In this document: one piece after another, positions 10,103 through 20,119 of the stretch | Layout: each line of letters starts with the position of its first letter | Position numbering within the stretch: position 1 is the stretch's first letter | Source: an uncultured Lachnospiraceae bacterium | GTDB lineage: Bacteria > Bacillota > Clostridia > Lachnospirales > Lachnospiraceae | Direction: 5' to 3' | DNA: 64,000 bases | Assembly (NCBI GenBank): GCA_902789665.1 | Contig: CADAOY010000001.1 | Span: 1-64,000 of the forward strand | The notes under the pieces: generated by a model | The model's database searches: none | The model's input: the letters and a program-made list of their open reading frames with translations, nothing else | Told to the model about the DNA's origin: nothing | Translations under genes and position numbers: made by a program

Positions 10103-13100
10103 ATGCCACGTACTATTTATTATGCATACAGAGATAAAATCGATGATCCAAAAGTCGCAAAGCAAAAACTGCTTGAAGAACAGAAGGCAAAGGAAGATAA
10201 ATTTGCCGCTGACTTCGCTTTGAATGTTGACAAAATGAAGCAGGCGGAGAAGGCAACTGATGAGGAGAAACAGAAAAATACATTTGTTAATGCAGAATAT
10301 TATAAAAGGTCGGCCATCGAGTGTATAAATAATTATATGCATGATCTGTCTCTTGATTACAGAATCGGATTAATACCTAAGGAGTATTTCCTTGAGAGAC
10401 TGTATCAGCTTAAGAAACTTAAGGCTGATTTTAACTATAAGTGCACTCTCCCTTCGCTATTTTTGGATAATCCGGAAGGTCATTTTGAAGAGAACAAGAC
10501 TGTCTATAACCGTATGATGGGTGGATACAGGAAACGCTGGAATCCTATGACTCCTGAAATAATGGCCCTGCTTCCTGATGACACAAGAGAGGCTTATGAA
10601 CTTGAAGAGCATTTGCTAAAATTTCGCGAGGAACAAAAGGCAAATGAGAATAACATTGATAATAATAATGAAATCATTGATGAAGAAGACAGAGATGATA
10701 TCGACATAAGCTTTGACAATCTTCCTGATGATGATGCAGATGATTTAGTTGCAGTTTATGCCGGTCCGTTAGATTACAAACGTGCTTTAAAAATAGAATA
10801 TCGTAATGTTACCAAAGAAGAGGCAGAGGCACTTAATAAGGATCTTGATGTATTTGTAACAACACAGATAATCAGCGACGAGCAGGATGCCTTTTTAGCA
10901 TTCTTCAAGAGTACATTCAAAGATGAAGCGGAAATCGAAAATTTTTATACATGTCTTACAAACAACAGTATTTCCCGCAGAGTTAATGACGTAGAAGCCG
11001 CTTTTATGGTATGGGCCATGGGCGAGGAAGGTATGTCCCTCTCAGAGTCCGTTAATTATATTGCCAGCCCAAACAAGGATGTAAAAGTATTTGAGAGATT
11101 TAAGAAATATTACAGGGACAATCAGGTCTTAAACAAAACAGACAATCCGGCTGAATTAAAGAAGGCTGTGGAGAATATTGTAAAAATGCTGGAAAATGCC
11201 ATGAAAAAAATCAGGGAATACAAGCTTCCTGATATAGATTTTATGGACTTAAAGGCAAAAGATGAAAAAGCATTTCAACATTATTACAGAGAATTTTGTG
11301 CCATATCTGATATTTGTCTGAATGTTAATCAGGACTTCATTCAGAAAGTTCTGGTATTAAATAACGGCAAGGAAGATGGCATTAATCTGATTGCTGTCAA
11401 TGCAGCAGGAGGATTGGATAAATATAGTGAGTTAATGTCTTTCTGGACAAAGTGTCAGGCCACCACTGAACTGTTCGTCAGAGCTTATGGAGACGTAGCT
11501 AAAAAAGATAATCTTAACCGTTTTGATAAAGAGAATTTCAGACGCGATATCAAGGTTGATATTGGTGTAAAAAAAGTTGCGGATTATATGTGCAGACGTA
11601 CACTAAAGAGACTGCAGGGCAAGCCTTTGGGTGAAGCTTTGGATAAAGATCATCTTATGGCTCAGGCAGACTGCATGGCTTTTAGAACAGGATATCAGAC
11701 CGGCGACAACTTAGATGATATACCTTTTGACGATATTTGCGACTATGCTAGCGGCGTGAATAGCCGTCCATTTATGGATATTGTTGAATCTCAGTTACCG
11801 GCTGCTTATAAAGAAACTTACTCTGACAGAACTAAGGCAATCGCATCAGGATATCGTACTATAGTTACGGAAAAGCCAAAACATTCCAAAGAAGTAATTG
11901 AAAATATTATTTATTCTCCTTCATCACCTAAAGAAGCATTGGAGTTTCTTAACAGTAAGGACGCATCCGGTAAAACATATAAGAATTATATTATGGATAT
12001 GTTTGCCCCGCTTTGTTCGGATGAAGTTGGACTGCTGAATATAAGAGAAACCGGTAATAAACTCTCAGAACTCTTCTTAATAGACGGTAAGAGCCTCAGT
12101 GAATTATATGGCGAAAAATACAAGGATATTAAGAATCCTGATGATAAAGAATGGCTTTTAAGAGTGGAACTTTTCAAGGCAATGCACATGCAAAACCGTG
12201 AAATCCAGGTAAAGACTTTTGAGATGGTTGATGGAGCTATTTATAAGGAAACAGGATACGTTACCCTGCTTCCTCGGATAACAAAAATGGAATCCATCAT
12301 CAATAACTATAATCTCTTTATGACTCAGACAAAAGACATGAAGAGTTCTTTAGAGGCTTATCAAAAAGTGCTTGATGCTCACAAGGAAAATACAAAAGAG
12401 TATAAAGCTCTTGTGAAGAGTCTTAAAGGATTAATTGGCAAACTTGATTATGCAGGATTTGTAGGTCGCACTTTTGATCTTGAGAAACTTCCGGAAGAGA
12501 TTAAGAAACTTAAGAAGGACATTGATACTTTTGCAGCTACTGCTGAAGATTATGATAAGCCTGAACATATTGCCAATAAGATGACTGTCAAGACTATTAA
12601 AGACAGTCTTGATGGCGCGGAGGAACTTGTTTCTGATCTTGTTAAGGGTATGAAGGGTGATATACTTGTCGGCGCGTATTTTGACCAAAGGCTTAATAAA
12701 GTAACGATTCAAAATGCAGAAAATCTGGTAACAGCATATAATAACTTTTCAACATCCTATAACAAGTCCAATGTATATAAAGCAGAAGAATTAAAAGACA
12801 AGCTTGAGGAAAAGAAAAAAGAACTAAAAGCAAAGAAAAAATATGCGGATGTTAAGAAAAAGTTTGCTGAAAAAAAGAATCTTACTTTGGAAGAGGTAGA
12901 GGTACTTAATAATAATGTTAGTCTTTACAATTCCTCCAAGCAGATGAGCGAGTTTGATATTGAACTTTCAAAGATGTTTACTCATCCGCAAAATGATCCA
13001 AAGGTAAAGGAACGTTTGGATATTCTTGCCGGTGTGCCTGTTAATAACACGAGAGGCAGCTCTATTGCAAAAGTTTTCGTTGCATGGAACATGGGTTATA

Positions 13101-15664
13101 ACAATATGTCATTTGAAGCTGCAGCAGCTCTTTTGAATTCAGACAGGGTAGCTCAGTCGATGGATGCTTTCTTTGAGTTTTGTAAAAATAATACCATAAT
13201 GGCTAACAAGCATCCTGATAAGGCAAAGGAAGCTGCATATAAGTGGGCAGAAATAATGCAGAATGCCACCAACAGGATGAAGGAATACAGATTCCCTGAT
13301 ATAGATTATAACGATTTTGAAGCGGTAAAACCTTACCTGAATGAATTCTCGTTATTAAAGGGCATATCCGTTGATTTTGTACAGGAACTCATACAAAGGA
13401 TGGGAAATTGCAGCATTCGTTCTGGAGTTGGTACAGACAACAAAGAGTATCCGCTTAGAAATGGTAAAGATTATTTTGAAGAGTACTTTGGCAGCACCAA
13501 CACCCTGCATGAGATGGAGATTTTCTGGAGAAAATTACAGGTGCCTGCCGGATTATTTGATGCGGCCCATAATGTTGCGAATGATACAACATTCTTTGAC
13601 AGGTGGAAAACGGGCAGTAATTTCACCCTTAGAAACAATATGTATGCATCAGCAGTATCCGATGTCTGTGCAAGGAAATATCTCAATAACTTAAAGGGAA
13701 AAACCATTGACAGTATTTCCAGATATGAATGTAGTTTAGGAAATGTTCTTCTTAAAGTAAACAAGTTTTCAGGTGCAAGATATCAGAGTGGAGAACTGGG
13801 AGAGCAGACCGCAGCAGTTCTTGATTACATGGATGGAACAAATAAAGGACCTCTGTCAGAAGTAATAGAAAAAGATGTTTCTAAAGACGTTAATGCGTTT
13901 ACCAAAGGCAAGCTTGCAGCTAACTGCATAGATTCATTTATTGAAAATATGCACTTTAATGAAGCGGAAGTTGCAGCCCTTCTTGGTGCCGGAGATGATG
14001 CTCAGGCAATGCTTAACTTTGTTAATTCATCGACCGGTGCAGCTAATTCACATTTAAACATTCTTAATGGTATGTTCGCAATATTTTATGCCAGGGATAC
14101 CCTGAATGCTGTCCAGTCTGTGGGCATGGATGTGCTTGATCTGTTCAGGATTGATGGAAAGAGCGCAGAAGAACTCTGGGGAGCAAAATATAATAATTAT
14201 TCCAGGGTAGAAAAACAAAGATGTTTAAAGGCTGAAATAGTCAAGGCGACTTTGCAGGGTGAGAAGGAGATAAAAATTCAGTCCATAATTATAAAAGACG
14301 GTAAATACCTGTTGAGCGATCTTTATACTGCAATTCCTAAGAAAGCAGATACAGTGAAATTTGTTGAGAATGTTGCATTATTCTCGGCAGTTGCAGATAA
14401 AATGATTGAGAAACTGAACGCATTTCATCAAACGCTTAAGAATACGCAGAGAGATAAGAATGCCAATTTCAAGAGTAATGCCAACGAAGGCTCTGAACCG
14501 TATCAGAAGATGTGCAAGGCTTTGGCAAGTGCTCTTTATCTGCTCCAGAATCCTAATCATGATGCTTATTCAATGGGAAGGATTCAAAGAAGACTTAAAG
14601 AATTCCATGAAGCTGCTGAATTCTATTATAAGAGAGGCAAGACATCCAATCCTGCAAGGCTTGAAGTTGCAAGAGAGGCCACTAATGACATTCGCTTCTA
14701 TGTGGATGCATTAGCAGATATTAATAAGAAATCAGATTTGCCACTGTTTATCAGAAGTGGCAAGAATGCCTGCGTGGAATCAGAGTTCTTTGTTGTAAAA
14801 AGATGTGCTGATGATTTGAAAAATTATTACCGGACATCTGCGCCACTGCCTGAGATGAATCAAAATGAAACTCATGAAAAACTTCAGGGTGTTCTTAATC
14901 TTAAGAAAGCGCAGTACGAGTACAGAATGCATATTACATCGGCCATTGGCGGCGTACCGGATTCATCGAAGAAACTGAGTACAGCAGATGCTGCCAAACT
15001 GCTTACATTTAATCAGTACATGGAGGTGGCTTCGGCAGATTATAATACTGCGCAAAGCGTTAAAGGGTTAAAGGATCAATTCAGCGTCGGTGATTTTAAC
15101 AATTCGGTTAACGAACTTAAGAATAACAAAGTCTTTGAATTATTTGTTAAAAAATACCCGCGCAAAGCTCCTTACAAGTGGGCGGATGCCTTGAAAAAGG
15201 CTTCTGACATAGTAAATGAGTGCAGAGCATCTCTTAAGTCTTTAAATACTTTACAGTCTGATATTAAGGACTATGTACTTGATGACAGGATTAAACTTAC
15301 AGCAAAGAAAAATCATAAACAAAAAGACAGATATGACAGATTAGGTGAAGTCATTGCAAAGCAGATTATTATCGATCCTCATAATAAGTCAGTTCCGCAG
15401 GCAATAGGAGCAGGACTGGTAAGTTACAAGGATATTGTGAAGGCATGTACAGACAGTCTTAGAAAAGACAACGTGCTCGCATATGATAATCCTGCATTTA
15501 CTCCTGAGAATCTTCAGGAGCGAATTACAGACGGAAGTCTTAAAGCGGAAGTACTTAATAAGATTTCATCGCAGTTTACAAATAAGATGAAACAGGAAGC
15601 TAAAAAACAGGAGCCTGAAACACAGAATGCACCAAGACAGAGCACTGCAGGACCTGTTGTATAA
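10103..15664 (+). CDS. Giant protein, family A (copy 2), function unknown
   Basis: An 1,853-residue paralogue of the preceding gene, colinear along its whole length: N-terminal IGLIPKEYF block, FMVWAMGEEGMSLSES (~298) and FVAWNMGYNNMSFEAA (~988), LIDGKSLSELYGEKY (~655) and RIDGKSAEELWGAKY (~1343), and a related C-terminal domain with NKVFELFVKKYP and YDRLGEVIAKQII. Residues ~190-215 are very acidic. Divergence between copies is high away from these blocks, so the duplication is old. RBS AAAGAGGT, ATG start. No secretion signal or enzyme motif. Shares operon and presumably role with copy 1. Confidence 0.85.
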   Translation: MPRTIYYAYRDKIDDPKVAKQKLLEEQKAKEDKFAADFALNVDKMKQAEKATDEEKQKNTFVNAEYYKRSAIECINNYMHDLSLDYRIGLIPKEYFLERLYQLKKLKADFNYKCTLPSLFLDNPEGHFEENKTVYNRMMGGYRKRWNPMTPEIMALLPDDTREAYELEEHLLKFREEQKANENNIDNNNEIIDEEDRDDIDISFDNLPDDDADDLVAVYAGPLDYKRALKIEYRNVTKEEAEALNKDLDVFVTTQIISDEQDAFLAFFKSTFKDEAEIENFYTCLTNNSISRRVNDVEAAFMVWAMGEEGMSLSESVNYIASPNKDVKVFERFKKYYRDNQVLNKTDNPAELKKAVENIVKMLENAMKKIREYKLPDIDFMDLKAKDEKAFQHYYREFCAISDICLNVNQDFIQKVLVLNNGKEDGINLIAVNAAGGLDKYSELMSFWTKCQATTELFVRAYGDVAKKDNLNRFDKENFRRDIKVDIGVKKVADYMCRRTLKRLQGKPLGEALDKDHLMAQADCMAFRTGYQTGDNLDDIPFDDICDYASGVNSRPFMDIVESQLPAAYKETYSDRTKAIASGYRTIVTEKPKHSKEVIENIIYSPSSPKEALEFLNSKDASGKTYKNYIMDMFAPLCSDEVGLLNIRETGNKLSELFLIDGKSLSELYGEKYKDIKNPDDKEWLLRVELFKAMHMQNREIQVKTFEMVDGAIYKETGYVTLLPRITKMESIINNYNLFMTQTKDMKSSLEAYQKVLDAHKENTKEYKALVKSLKGLIGKLDYAGFVGRTFDLEKLPEEIKKLKKDIDTFAATAEDYDKPEHIANKMTVKTIKDSLDGAEELVSDLVKGMKGDILVGAYFDQRLNKVTIQNAENLVTAYNNFSTSYNKSNVYKAEELKDKLEEKKKELKAKKKYADVKKKFAEKKNLTLEEVEVLNNNVSLYNSSKQMSEFDIELSKMFTHPQNDPKVKERLDILAGVPVNNTRGSSIAKVFVAWNMGYNNMSFEAAAALLNSDRVAQSMDAFFEFCKNNTIMANKHPDKAKEAAYKWAEIMQNATNRMKEYRFPDIDYNDFEAVKPYLNEFSLLKGISVDFVQELIQRMGNCSIRSGVGTDNKEYPLRNGKDYFEEYFGSTNTLHEMEIFWRKLQVPAGLFDAAHNVANDTTFFDRWKTGSNFTLRNNMYASAVSDVCARKYLNNLKGKTIDSISRYECSLGNVLLKVNKFSGARYQSGELGEQTAAVLDYMDGTNKGPLSEVIEKDVSKDVNAFTKGKLAANCIDSFIENMHFNEAEVAALLGAGDDAQAMLNFVNSSTGAANSHLNILNGMFAIFYARDTLNAVQSVGMDVLDLFRIDGKSAEELWGAKYNNYSRVEKQRCLKAEIVKATLQGEKEIKIQSIIIKDGKYLLSDLYTAIPKKADTVKFVENVALFSAVADKMIEKLNAFHQTLKNTQRDKNANFKSNANEGSEPYQKMCKALASALYLLQNPNHDAYSMGRIQRRLKEFHEAAEFYYKRGKTSNPARLEVAREATNDIRFYVDALADINKKSDLPLFIRSGKNACVESEFFVVKRCADDLKNYYRTSAPLPEMNQNETHEKLQGVLNLKKAQYEYRMHITSAIGGVPDSSKKLSTADAAKLLTFNQYMEVASADYNTAQSVKGLKDQFSVGDFNNSVNELKNNKVFELFVKKYPRKAPYKWADALKKASDIVNECRASLKSLNTLQSDIKDYVLDDRIKLTAKKNHKQKDRYDRLGEVIAKQIIIDPHNKSVPQAIGAGLVSYKDIVKACTDSLRKDNVLAYDNPAFTPENLQERITDGSLKAEVLNKISSQFTNKMKQEAKKQEPETQNAPRQSTAGPVV

Positions 15665-15678
15665 GGAAAGGCTGAAAT

Positions 15679-17112
15679 ATGAAGGGCTGTGATTATAAGA
15701 ATCTGACTATTTCTTTTAATAAATTTCATAATCTTGTTGATAAAGATGTACCTGAGTATGGGGAGTACTGTCTTCTTGAATTAAAAGACGGACGTTTGAC
15801 CGGTGGATCATGGAATCCGTCTGACTGGGAACACAAAACCGCAGAAGGCAGCTTCATAAGGGGAACTGGTGAGAGCGTAGAGGCTTCTGAAGTAGCCAGG
15901 TGGCATTCTCTTGATAAGGATACCATAGCAGGCTGTCTTGAAAAAGACGGGGTTAATTATATTGATATCGGCCCTGAAACTGATGATGGCTCTTCAGTAG
16001 AAGTAGAAGGGTTTAAGTCCTTTAAGGATAAGGATTATCCAAAGAGCGAACAGTTCTGTTTTCTTATTATGAAAAATGGTGATCTGGCGGCAGGAAGATG
16101 GGATAAGCTGGATGAAGAAGACGGGGATTTTATCTATGGGTCTGCCCTTGCAAGTCATAACATGGAAGATGTGTGGGCGTGGGCGCCATTAAGTCCGGAT
16201 GAGTTTTTTGAAATGGAGCAGGAGTCGGAAAGAGAAGAAAAACTCGAAGAAGAAATGAATCTCAATCCTTCGACTGATAAAAAGAAATTCAAATACGGAA
16301 CAGATATTGAAGTCTATTATGACAAAGCATTGGAGAAACTTCTTGTTAAATATCCATGGGCGACCAAAAATCAGATGAAGAAGGTAACCCCATGGGAGAT
16401 AACTCCGCTTCACGGAAAAAATGTATTCGGACAGGTTTCAACCGGATACAAAAATGCCAGGATTGTTGATGAATGGACAGATGGAGAGAGTGCCGATGAG
16501 TTCATAGATTTCCTGTGTGAATATACGAAGAGAGCAGTGGAGAATTCCAATCCTGAAGAGAAATTCAAGTATGGTACTGATATTAAGGTATATTTGCAGA
16601 AGGCATTTGATGAGGTTAAAAAAGAATATTCGTGGTTAGAACCACAAATGCTGGAAGTTAAATGGCATTATGATATCCAGAAGATTAATGGTGAGTTGGA
16701 GTTTGTAACCGCATACGGAGACAGCTATAAATACTACATACGTGAGTGCGGGTCAGCTGAAGAATTCATTAAAACTGTCATCAGAGATTATCAGGAAGAA
16801 GCGCTTGAAGCCAATCCGGTTGTGGATTCATATGATGTTCATTTTGGCCATGTTGAGATTCATGGATGGAATCTTGAACGCTACAGAGTTTACAAGCTTA
16901 AGAGCGGCGACTATAAGGTAAGTGTTCAGGCAGGTGACAGAGTGACAGGTGGAACCAGGGAATTCTTTATTACACCGAACTGCTTTAAGACGAAATCCTA
17001 TGAGACATTCTTAGACCGTTACCTTGAGATAGTTCCGGGGGAGCACTTCGGTCTAAAGAAAAAAGATCTTCTTGCTGACGAGAAGTTAAAAAAGTTTTTG
17101 GGTTTTAAATAA
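15679..17112 (+). CDS. Repeat-built 477-residue protein in the giant-protein operon
   Basis: Function unknown. The protein reads as A-A-B-B-C. Two ~65-residue units near 8-75 and 108-175 share the pattern 'Y-x-C-x-L-x-x-K-x-G-x-L-x-x-G-x-W'. Two ~90-residue units near 205-295 and 297-380 each open with KFKYGTDI. A distinct ~100-residue C-terminal domain follows. Soluble, no signal peptide; the W/Y/G pattern suggests small beta modules, unlike its helical neighbours. It starts 14 nt after copy 2 of the giant protein with RBS AAGGAAAGG, so it is almost certainly co-transcribed and perhaps a partner. Confidence 0.75.
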   Translation: MKGCDYKNLTISFNKFHNLVDKDVPEYGEYCLLELKDGRLTGGSWNPSDWEHKTAEGSFIRGTGESVEASEVARWHSLDKDTIAGCLEKDGVNYIDIGPETDDGSSVEVEGFKSFKDKDYPKSEQFCFLIMKNGDLAAGRWDKLDEEDGDFIYGSALASHNMEDVWAWAPLSPDEFFEMEQESEREEKLEEEMNLNPSTDKKKFKYGTDIEVYYDKALEKLLVKYPWATKNQMKKVTPWEITPLHGKNVFGQVSTGYKNARIVDEWTDGESADEFIDFLCEYTKRAVENSNPEEKFKYGTDIKVYLQKAFDEVKKEYSWLEPQMLEVKWHYDIQKINGELEFVTAYGDSYKYYIRECGSAEEFIKTVIRDYQEEALEANPVVDSYDVHFGHVEIHGWNLERYRVYKLKSGDYKVSVQAGDRVTGGTREFFITPNCFKTKSYETFLDRYLEIVPGEHFGLKKKDLLADEKLKKFLGFK

Positions 17113-17191
17113 TATTCCATAAATATGGAGACTTAAATTCGTATATTAGGTAATTAAGGGAATAATGTGCGTTTTTAAGGAGGATAAATAA

Positions 17192-17929
17192 ATGAAAAAA
17201 CTTATAGTCGCAGGCTTACTTGGAACCATAGCGGTGCTGGGAGCAGGATGTACACTGCCGGGTAATCACAGTGCAGGCAGTGGCGATGTAATTGAAGACG
17301 GTATATATGTTGATGACATTGTTACAGATGATGAGCCACAGCGTGAGATAGAGCCGGAGATAATTGAAGATGGAGAGGATGTAAATCACGGTCACTCAAT
17401 AACGGAAAGAACAGAACCGGATTTTAATGAAATGCTTCGTTCAGATGAAGTTCTGTATGATGGAGATGAAGCATATGATTTTCTTATGGATAACATTGTT
17501 TATCCTGAAAGAGAGCCATATACATTTCAACTGACAGATTCTTCCGTGAACGACCCGGGAGCATATCTGTGGTATGATTTTACTCCATTTTATAATAATA
17601 TTCCTGTTGTTGGCGCAGAATTCAGGGTAATAACATTTAATGACGGAACCATACTCGAGGGATATGAAGGATTCTTTCGTATTGTTCCTGATGACTTGAG
17701 CAATATAAAGACTCCTGAAGAAATCCTTGAGATATATAATAAGCAGTCAAATGATGCCAATGATTACAGATTCTTTGATGAGTATTATTTATATCAAAAA
17801 GGTGGCCAAAGCTGTCCATATGTATATGTTTATCGTTATGACTGTGGTGATGTGCTTCGTAACACAACACTTACTCTCAATGCTGAAACCGGTGAGATGC
17901 TGGGATGTAGGCCTGATGCGATAGATTAA
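17192..17929 (+). CDS. Probable lipoprotein
   Basis: 245 residues with a short basic N-terminus, a hydrophobic stretch and a lipobox-like GAGC ending at Cys20, so likely lipid-anchored outside the membrane. The -3 residue is Gly rather than the preferred Leu, which makes the lipobox imperfect. The next ~70 residues are acidic and low in hydrophobics (a linker), followed by a globular domain (~90-245) that is not recognised. Strong AAGGAGG RBS. It follows the giant-protein operon by 79 nt; no separate promoter is obvious. A bidirectional terminator closes it. Confidence 0.72.
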   Translation: MKKLIVAGLLGTIAVLGAGCTLPGNHSAGSGDVIEDGIYVDDIVTDDEPQREIEPEIIEDGEDVNHGHSITERTEPDFNEMLRSDEVLYDGDEAYDFLMDNIVYPEREPYTFQLTDSSVNDPGAYLWYDFTPFYNNIPVVGAEFRVITFNDGTILEGYEGFFRIVPDDLSNIKTPEEILEIYNKQSNDANDYRFFDEYYLYQKGGQSCPYVYVYRYDCGDVLRNTTLTLNAETGEMLGCRPDAID

Positions 17930-17955
17930 AGATAGCAGAAAAATTAAAACAAATA

Positions 17956-17995
17956 AAGCCCCGTCCGGATTTAACAACCAAATCCGTCGGGGCTT
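17956..17995. terminator. Convergent terminator
   Basis: Arms AAGCCCCGTCCGGATTT and AAATCCGTCGGGGCTT flank a 7-nt loop. The T-rich tail is better on the minus strand, serving the two minus-strand giant genes, but it sits tail-to-tail and can serve both. Confidence 0.85.
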
Positions 17996-18043
17996 AAATT
18001 ATGCCTTAAATCAATTTATTGTTTCTGATTTATAATCAGATAA

Positions 18044-20098
18044 TTATAATTTGATATTTGGCCTGGCATCAGTCTTAGGTTTGTTCTTAGCCTTTGCTGC
18101 GTCACTCTTTGCTTTTAATTCCTTCTTTGTTTCATCTTTTTGCTTCGCATTCTGGCGTGATGTGAGGGTTGATCTGTAGGAATTTCTTAATTCTACTCTG
18201 TCAGTATACTCATTAACAAAGTTCTTTTGGAGATTAATTGTGTTTAACTCTTTTGCATTATCATCTCTTCCATGAACTTTGTCAAAGTTCACCTTATCAG
18301 CATAATAGTTGGCGCGCTCACCAATATATCCAAGCTTATCAAAAAGATTTATGGCCATATCGATACGAGGCTGTTCTCGGTACTGCTTTAGGCTGGAGTT
18401 CCTTCTTGATCTGTCTTTATCAAACTGATCCTGTTTGTGATCAAGGTATCTTTGAACAAGATCTTTGGTTTCGTTAATCTTTGGTCCTAACTCTGTAAAA
18501 ATCTCCGCATATGATTTAACATCATCGTCATCAAAGGCTTCTTCTCTTTCCTTTTTAAGACGCTTAACATCTCTTACAAGATTAATCAGACTTCTCTTCA
18601 TATCTGAGAATTCATCTGATGAACGAAGAGTCTTTGGATCAACTTTTTTCAAATCCTTAAGCATGTAATCAAAGTTCTTCTCGAGCTCTTCCATGGTCAT
18701 ACCTTTTAGGTATTTTTCATTGGATCCTGCAACCTTTCTAAAAAGCAGGGAATTGTTGCCCATTTCTACTATTGTAAGATTTCTTGCTGCAGTATCATAG
18801 TATGATTTAATTAAAGGTACATCTGCAAGTTTATTTCTGGTTTCCTCGTTGCGGGAATAAAGCTGTCTGAAAATTTCATTATATGGTTTAAGTACCGGCT
18901 CAAAATCACGTAAAAGAGAATTTCTTACATCAGGAGATGTAACATATGAATTAAATAATCTGTCTACAGGTTCCTTCATAAGCTTTTTGAGATCCAGAAG
19001 CTGTTTCTTCTCTTCTTCAGTAGTATCTTTATTTTTTAAAGCTTTATTAACGAATTCCTTCGCCTTCTTAACTTCACGAAGAAATGGCATATCCACTGCA
19101 GGCCAGCCTCTGTCCATGAGCTCTATCTCAAAATCGATATCATCAAGTCTTTCTCTGGTATATGATTTCTTGCCGCTGAGATCATCTGCATACAGTTTAT
19201 TTTCCGAGATTTTTTTATTGTCATTAAGAATCGGATGCATGGAAGAAACAGCAAGATTCTTTGTCAGAAAATGCTCCTGAGTATTTAAGTATTCCCTGTA
19301 ATCGTGGTTATATGTCGGATTATAACCTATAAGTTTATCCTTATCACGATACTTCTTATCGCGGAGATATTTGGTCATATAAAAGTTCTGGGTATTTATA
19401 TACTGTTCAAGGAGGCCAAAATTCTCGCTGGCCATATCAAACTTCTTCGGGTCTGTTTTATAAGTATTATCCTTGGAGTTTGAATCCTTGAAAAAAATCC
19501 CCGGCATAACTTTGATGCCATTCAAAGCAGTTCTGTAGTAGTCTGAAAAACCATCTATTTCATCAAGATAATTTTCTGATTTTAAGATAGTAATATTATT
19601 CTTTAAAACCTGAAGCAGCATCTTCTGATGTTTGGAAGCATTTTTATTATATTTCTTCTGCATCTTATCAAGAAGGTTATCGTAATCATCTAATAGTTCA
19701 TAGAAATCCTTAATTACTTTTTGATCAGAAGTTATGCTGTATGTAAGACCTTTTTGGTTAGGAACAGGACTTGTATTTACGGTAGAATTGCCATCTGCCA
19801 CATCCATGGAATAATCCGTATATAAACTGTCAAATTCCTGTGATAATTCATTTAATTCATTATCATAATCAAGAAAGATATTCTTAAGTTCAAGACACTC
19901 ATTGTTAAAGGCTCTTATTAAATCCACAGGTATTGCAGAAGGGATTTTTGGCGTATCGTCTTCATATACATCCGAGTCTTCACTTAAGTCTACTCCATCA
20001 AAGAAAGTATCAATATCTTCCTGATCTCCTCCGTAAACGTCCCCGGGTTCCATATCTTTAGCTTCGTCAATTACGTCATAGTTATCAGATTCTTTCAT
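18044..20098 (-). CDS. Large coiled protein, family B (copy 2), function unknown
   Basis: 684 residues, soluble, no signal peptide or enzyme motif. The first ~45 residues are strongly acidic, the core is helical and charged, and the last ~40 are K/A-rich and basic. Conserved with the upstream paralogue are the MKESDN start, GWPAVDMPF (~330), FNSYVTSPDVR (~380), MLKDLKKVDPKT followed by SS..F..MKRSL (~480-505), and REQPRIDMA (~590). The VD..T..SS..F..MK..L pattern also occurs in the 797-residue protein at 23-25 kb. RBS GGAGG lies in the 21-nt gap from the upstream gene, so the two form an operon. Confidence 0.82.
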   Translation of the reverse strand: MKESDNYDVIDEAKDMEPGDVYGGDQEDIDTFFDGVDLSEDSDVYEDDTPKIPSAIPVDLIRAFNNECLELKNIFLDYDNELNELSQEFDSLYTDYSMDVADGNSTVNTSPVPNQKGLTYSITSDQKVIKDFYELLDDYDNLLDKMQKKYNKNASKHQKMLLQVLKNNITILKSENYLDEIDGFSDYYRTALNGIKVMPGIFFKDSNSKDNTYKTDPKKFDMASENFGLLEQYINTQNFYMTKYLRDKKYRDKDKLIGYNPTYNHDYREYLNTQEHFLTKNLAVSSMHPILNDNKKISENKLYADDLSGKKSYTRERLDDIDFEIELMDRGWPAVDMPFLREVKKAKEFVNKALKNKDTTEEEKKQLLDLKKLMKEPVDRLFNSYVTSPDVRNSLLRDFEPVLKPYNEIFRQLYSRNEETRNKLADVPLIKSYYDTAARNLTIVEMGNNSLLFRKVAGSNEKYLKGMTMEELEKNFDYMLKDLKKVDPKTLRSSDEFSDMKRSLINLVRDVKRLKKEREEAFDDDDVKSYAEIFTELGPKINETKDLVQRYLDHKQDQFDKDRSRRNSSLKQYREQPRIDMAINLFDKLGYIGERANYYADKVNFDKVHGRDDNAKELNTINLQKNFVNEYTDRVELRNSYRSTLTSRQNAKQKDETKKELKAKSDAAKAKNKPKTDARPNIKL

Positions 20099-20119
20099 AA
20101 CTTTTCCTCCAGGTAATTA

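Noticed and set aside
4591-15664. Secreted adhesin, RTX or type VII substrate for the giants
   Set aside because: No signal peptide, LPXTG, choline-binding or WXG100 motifs; charged helical composition instead.
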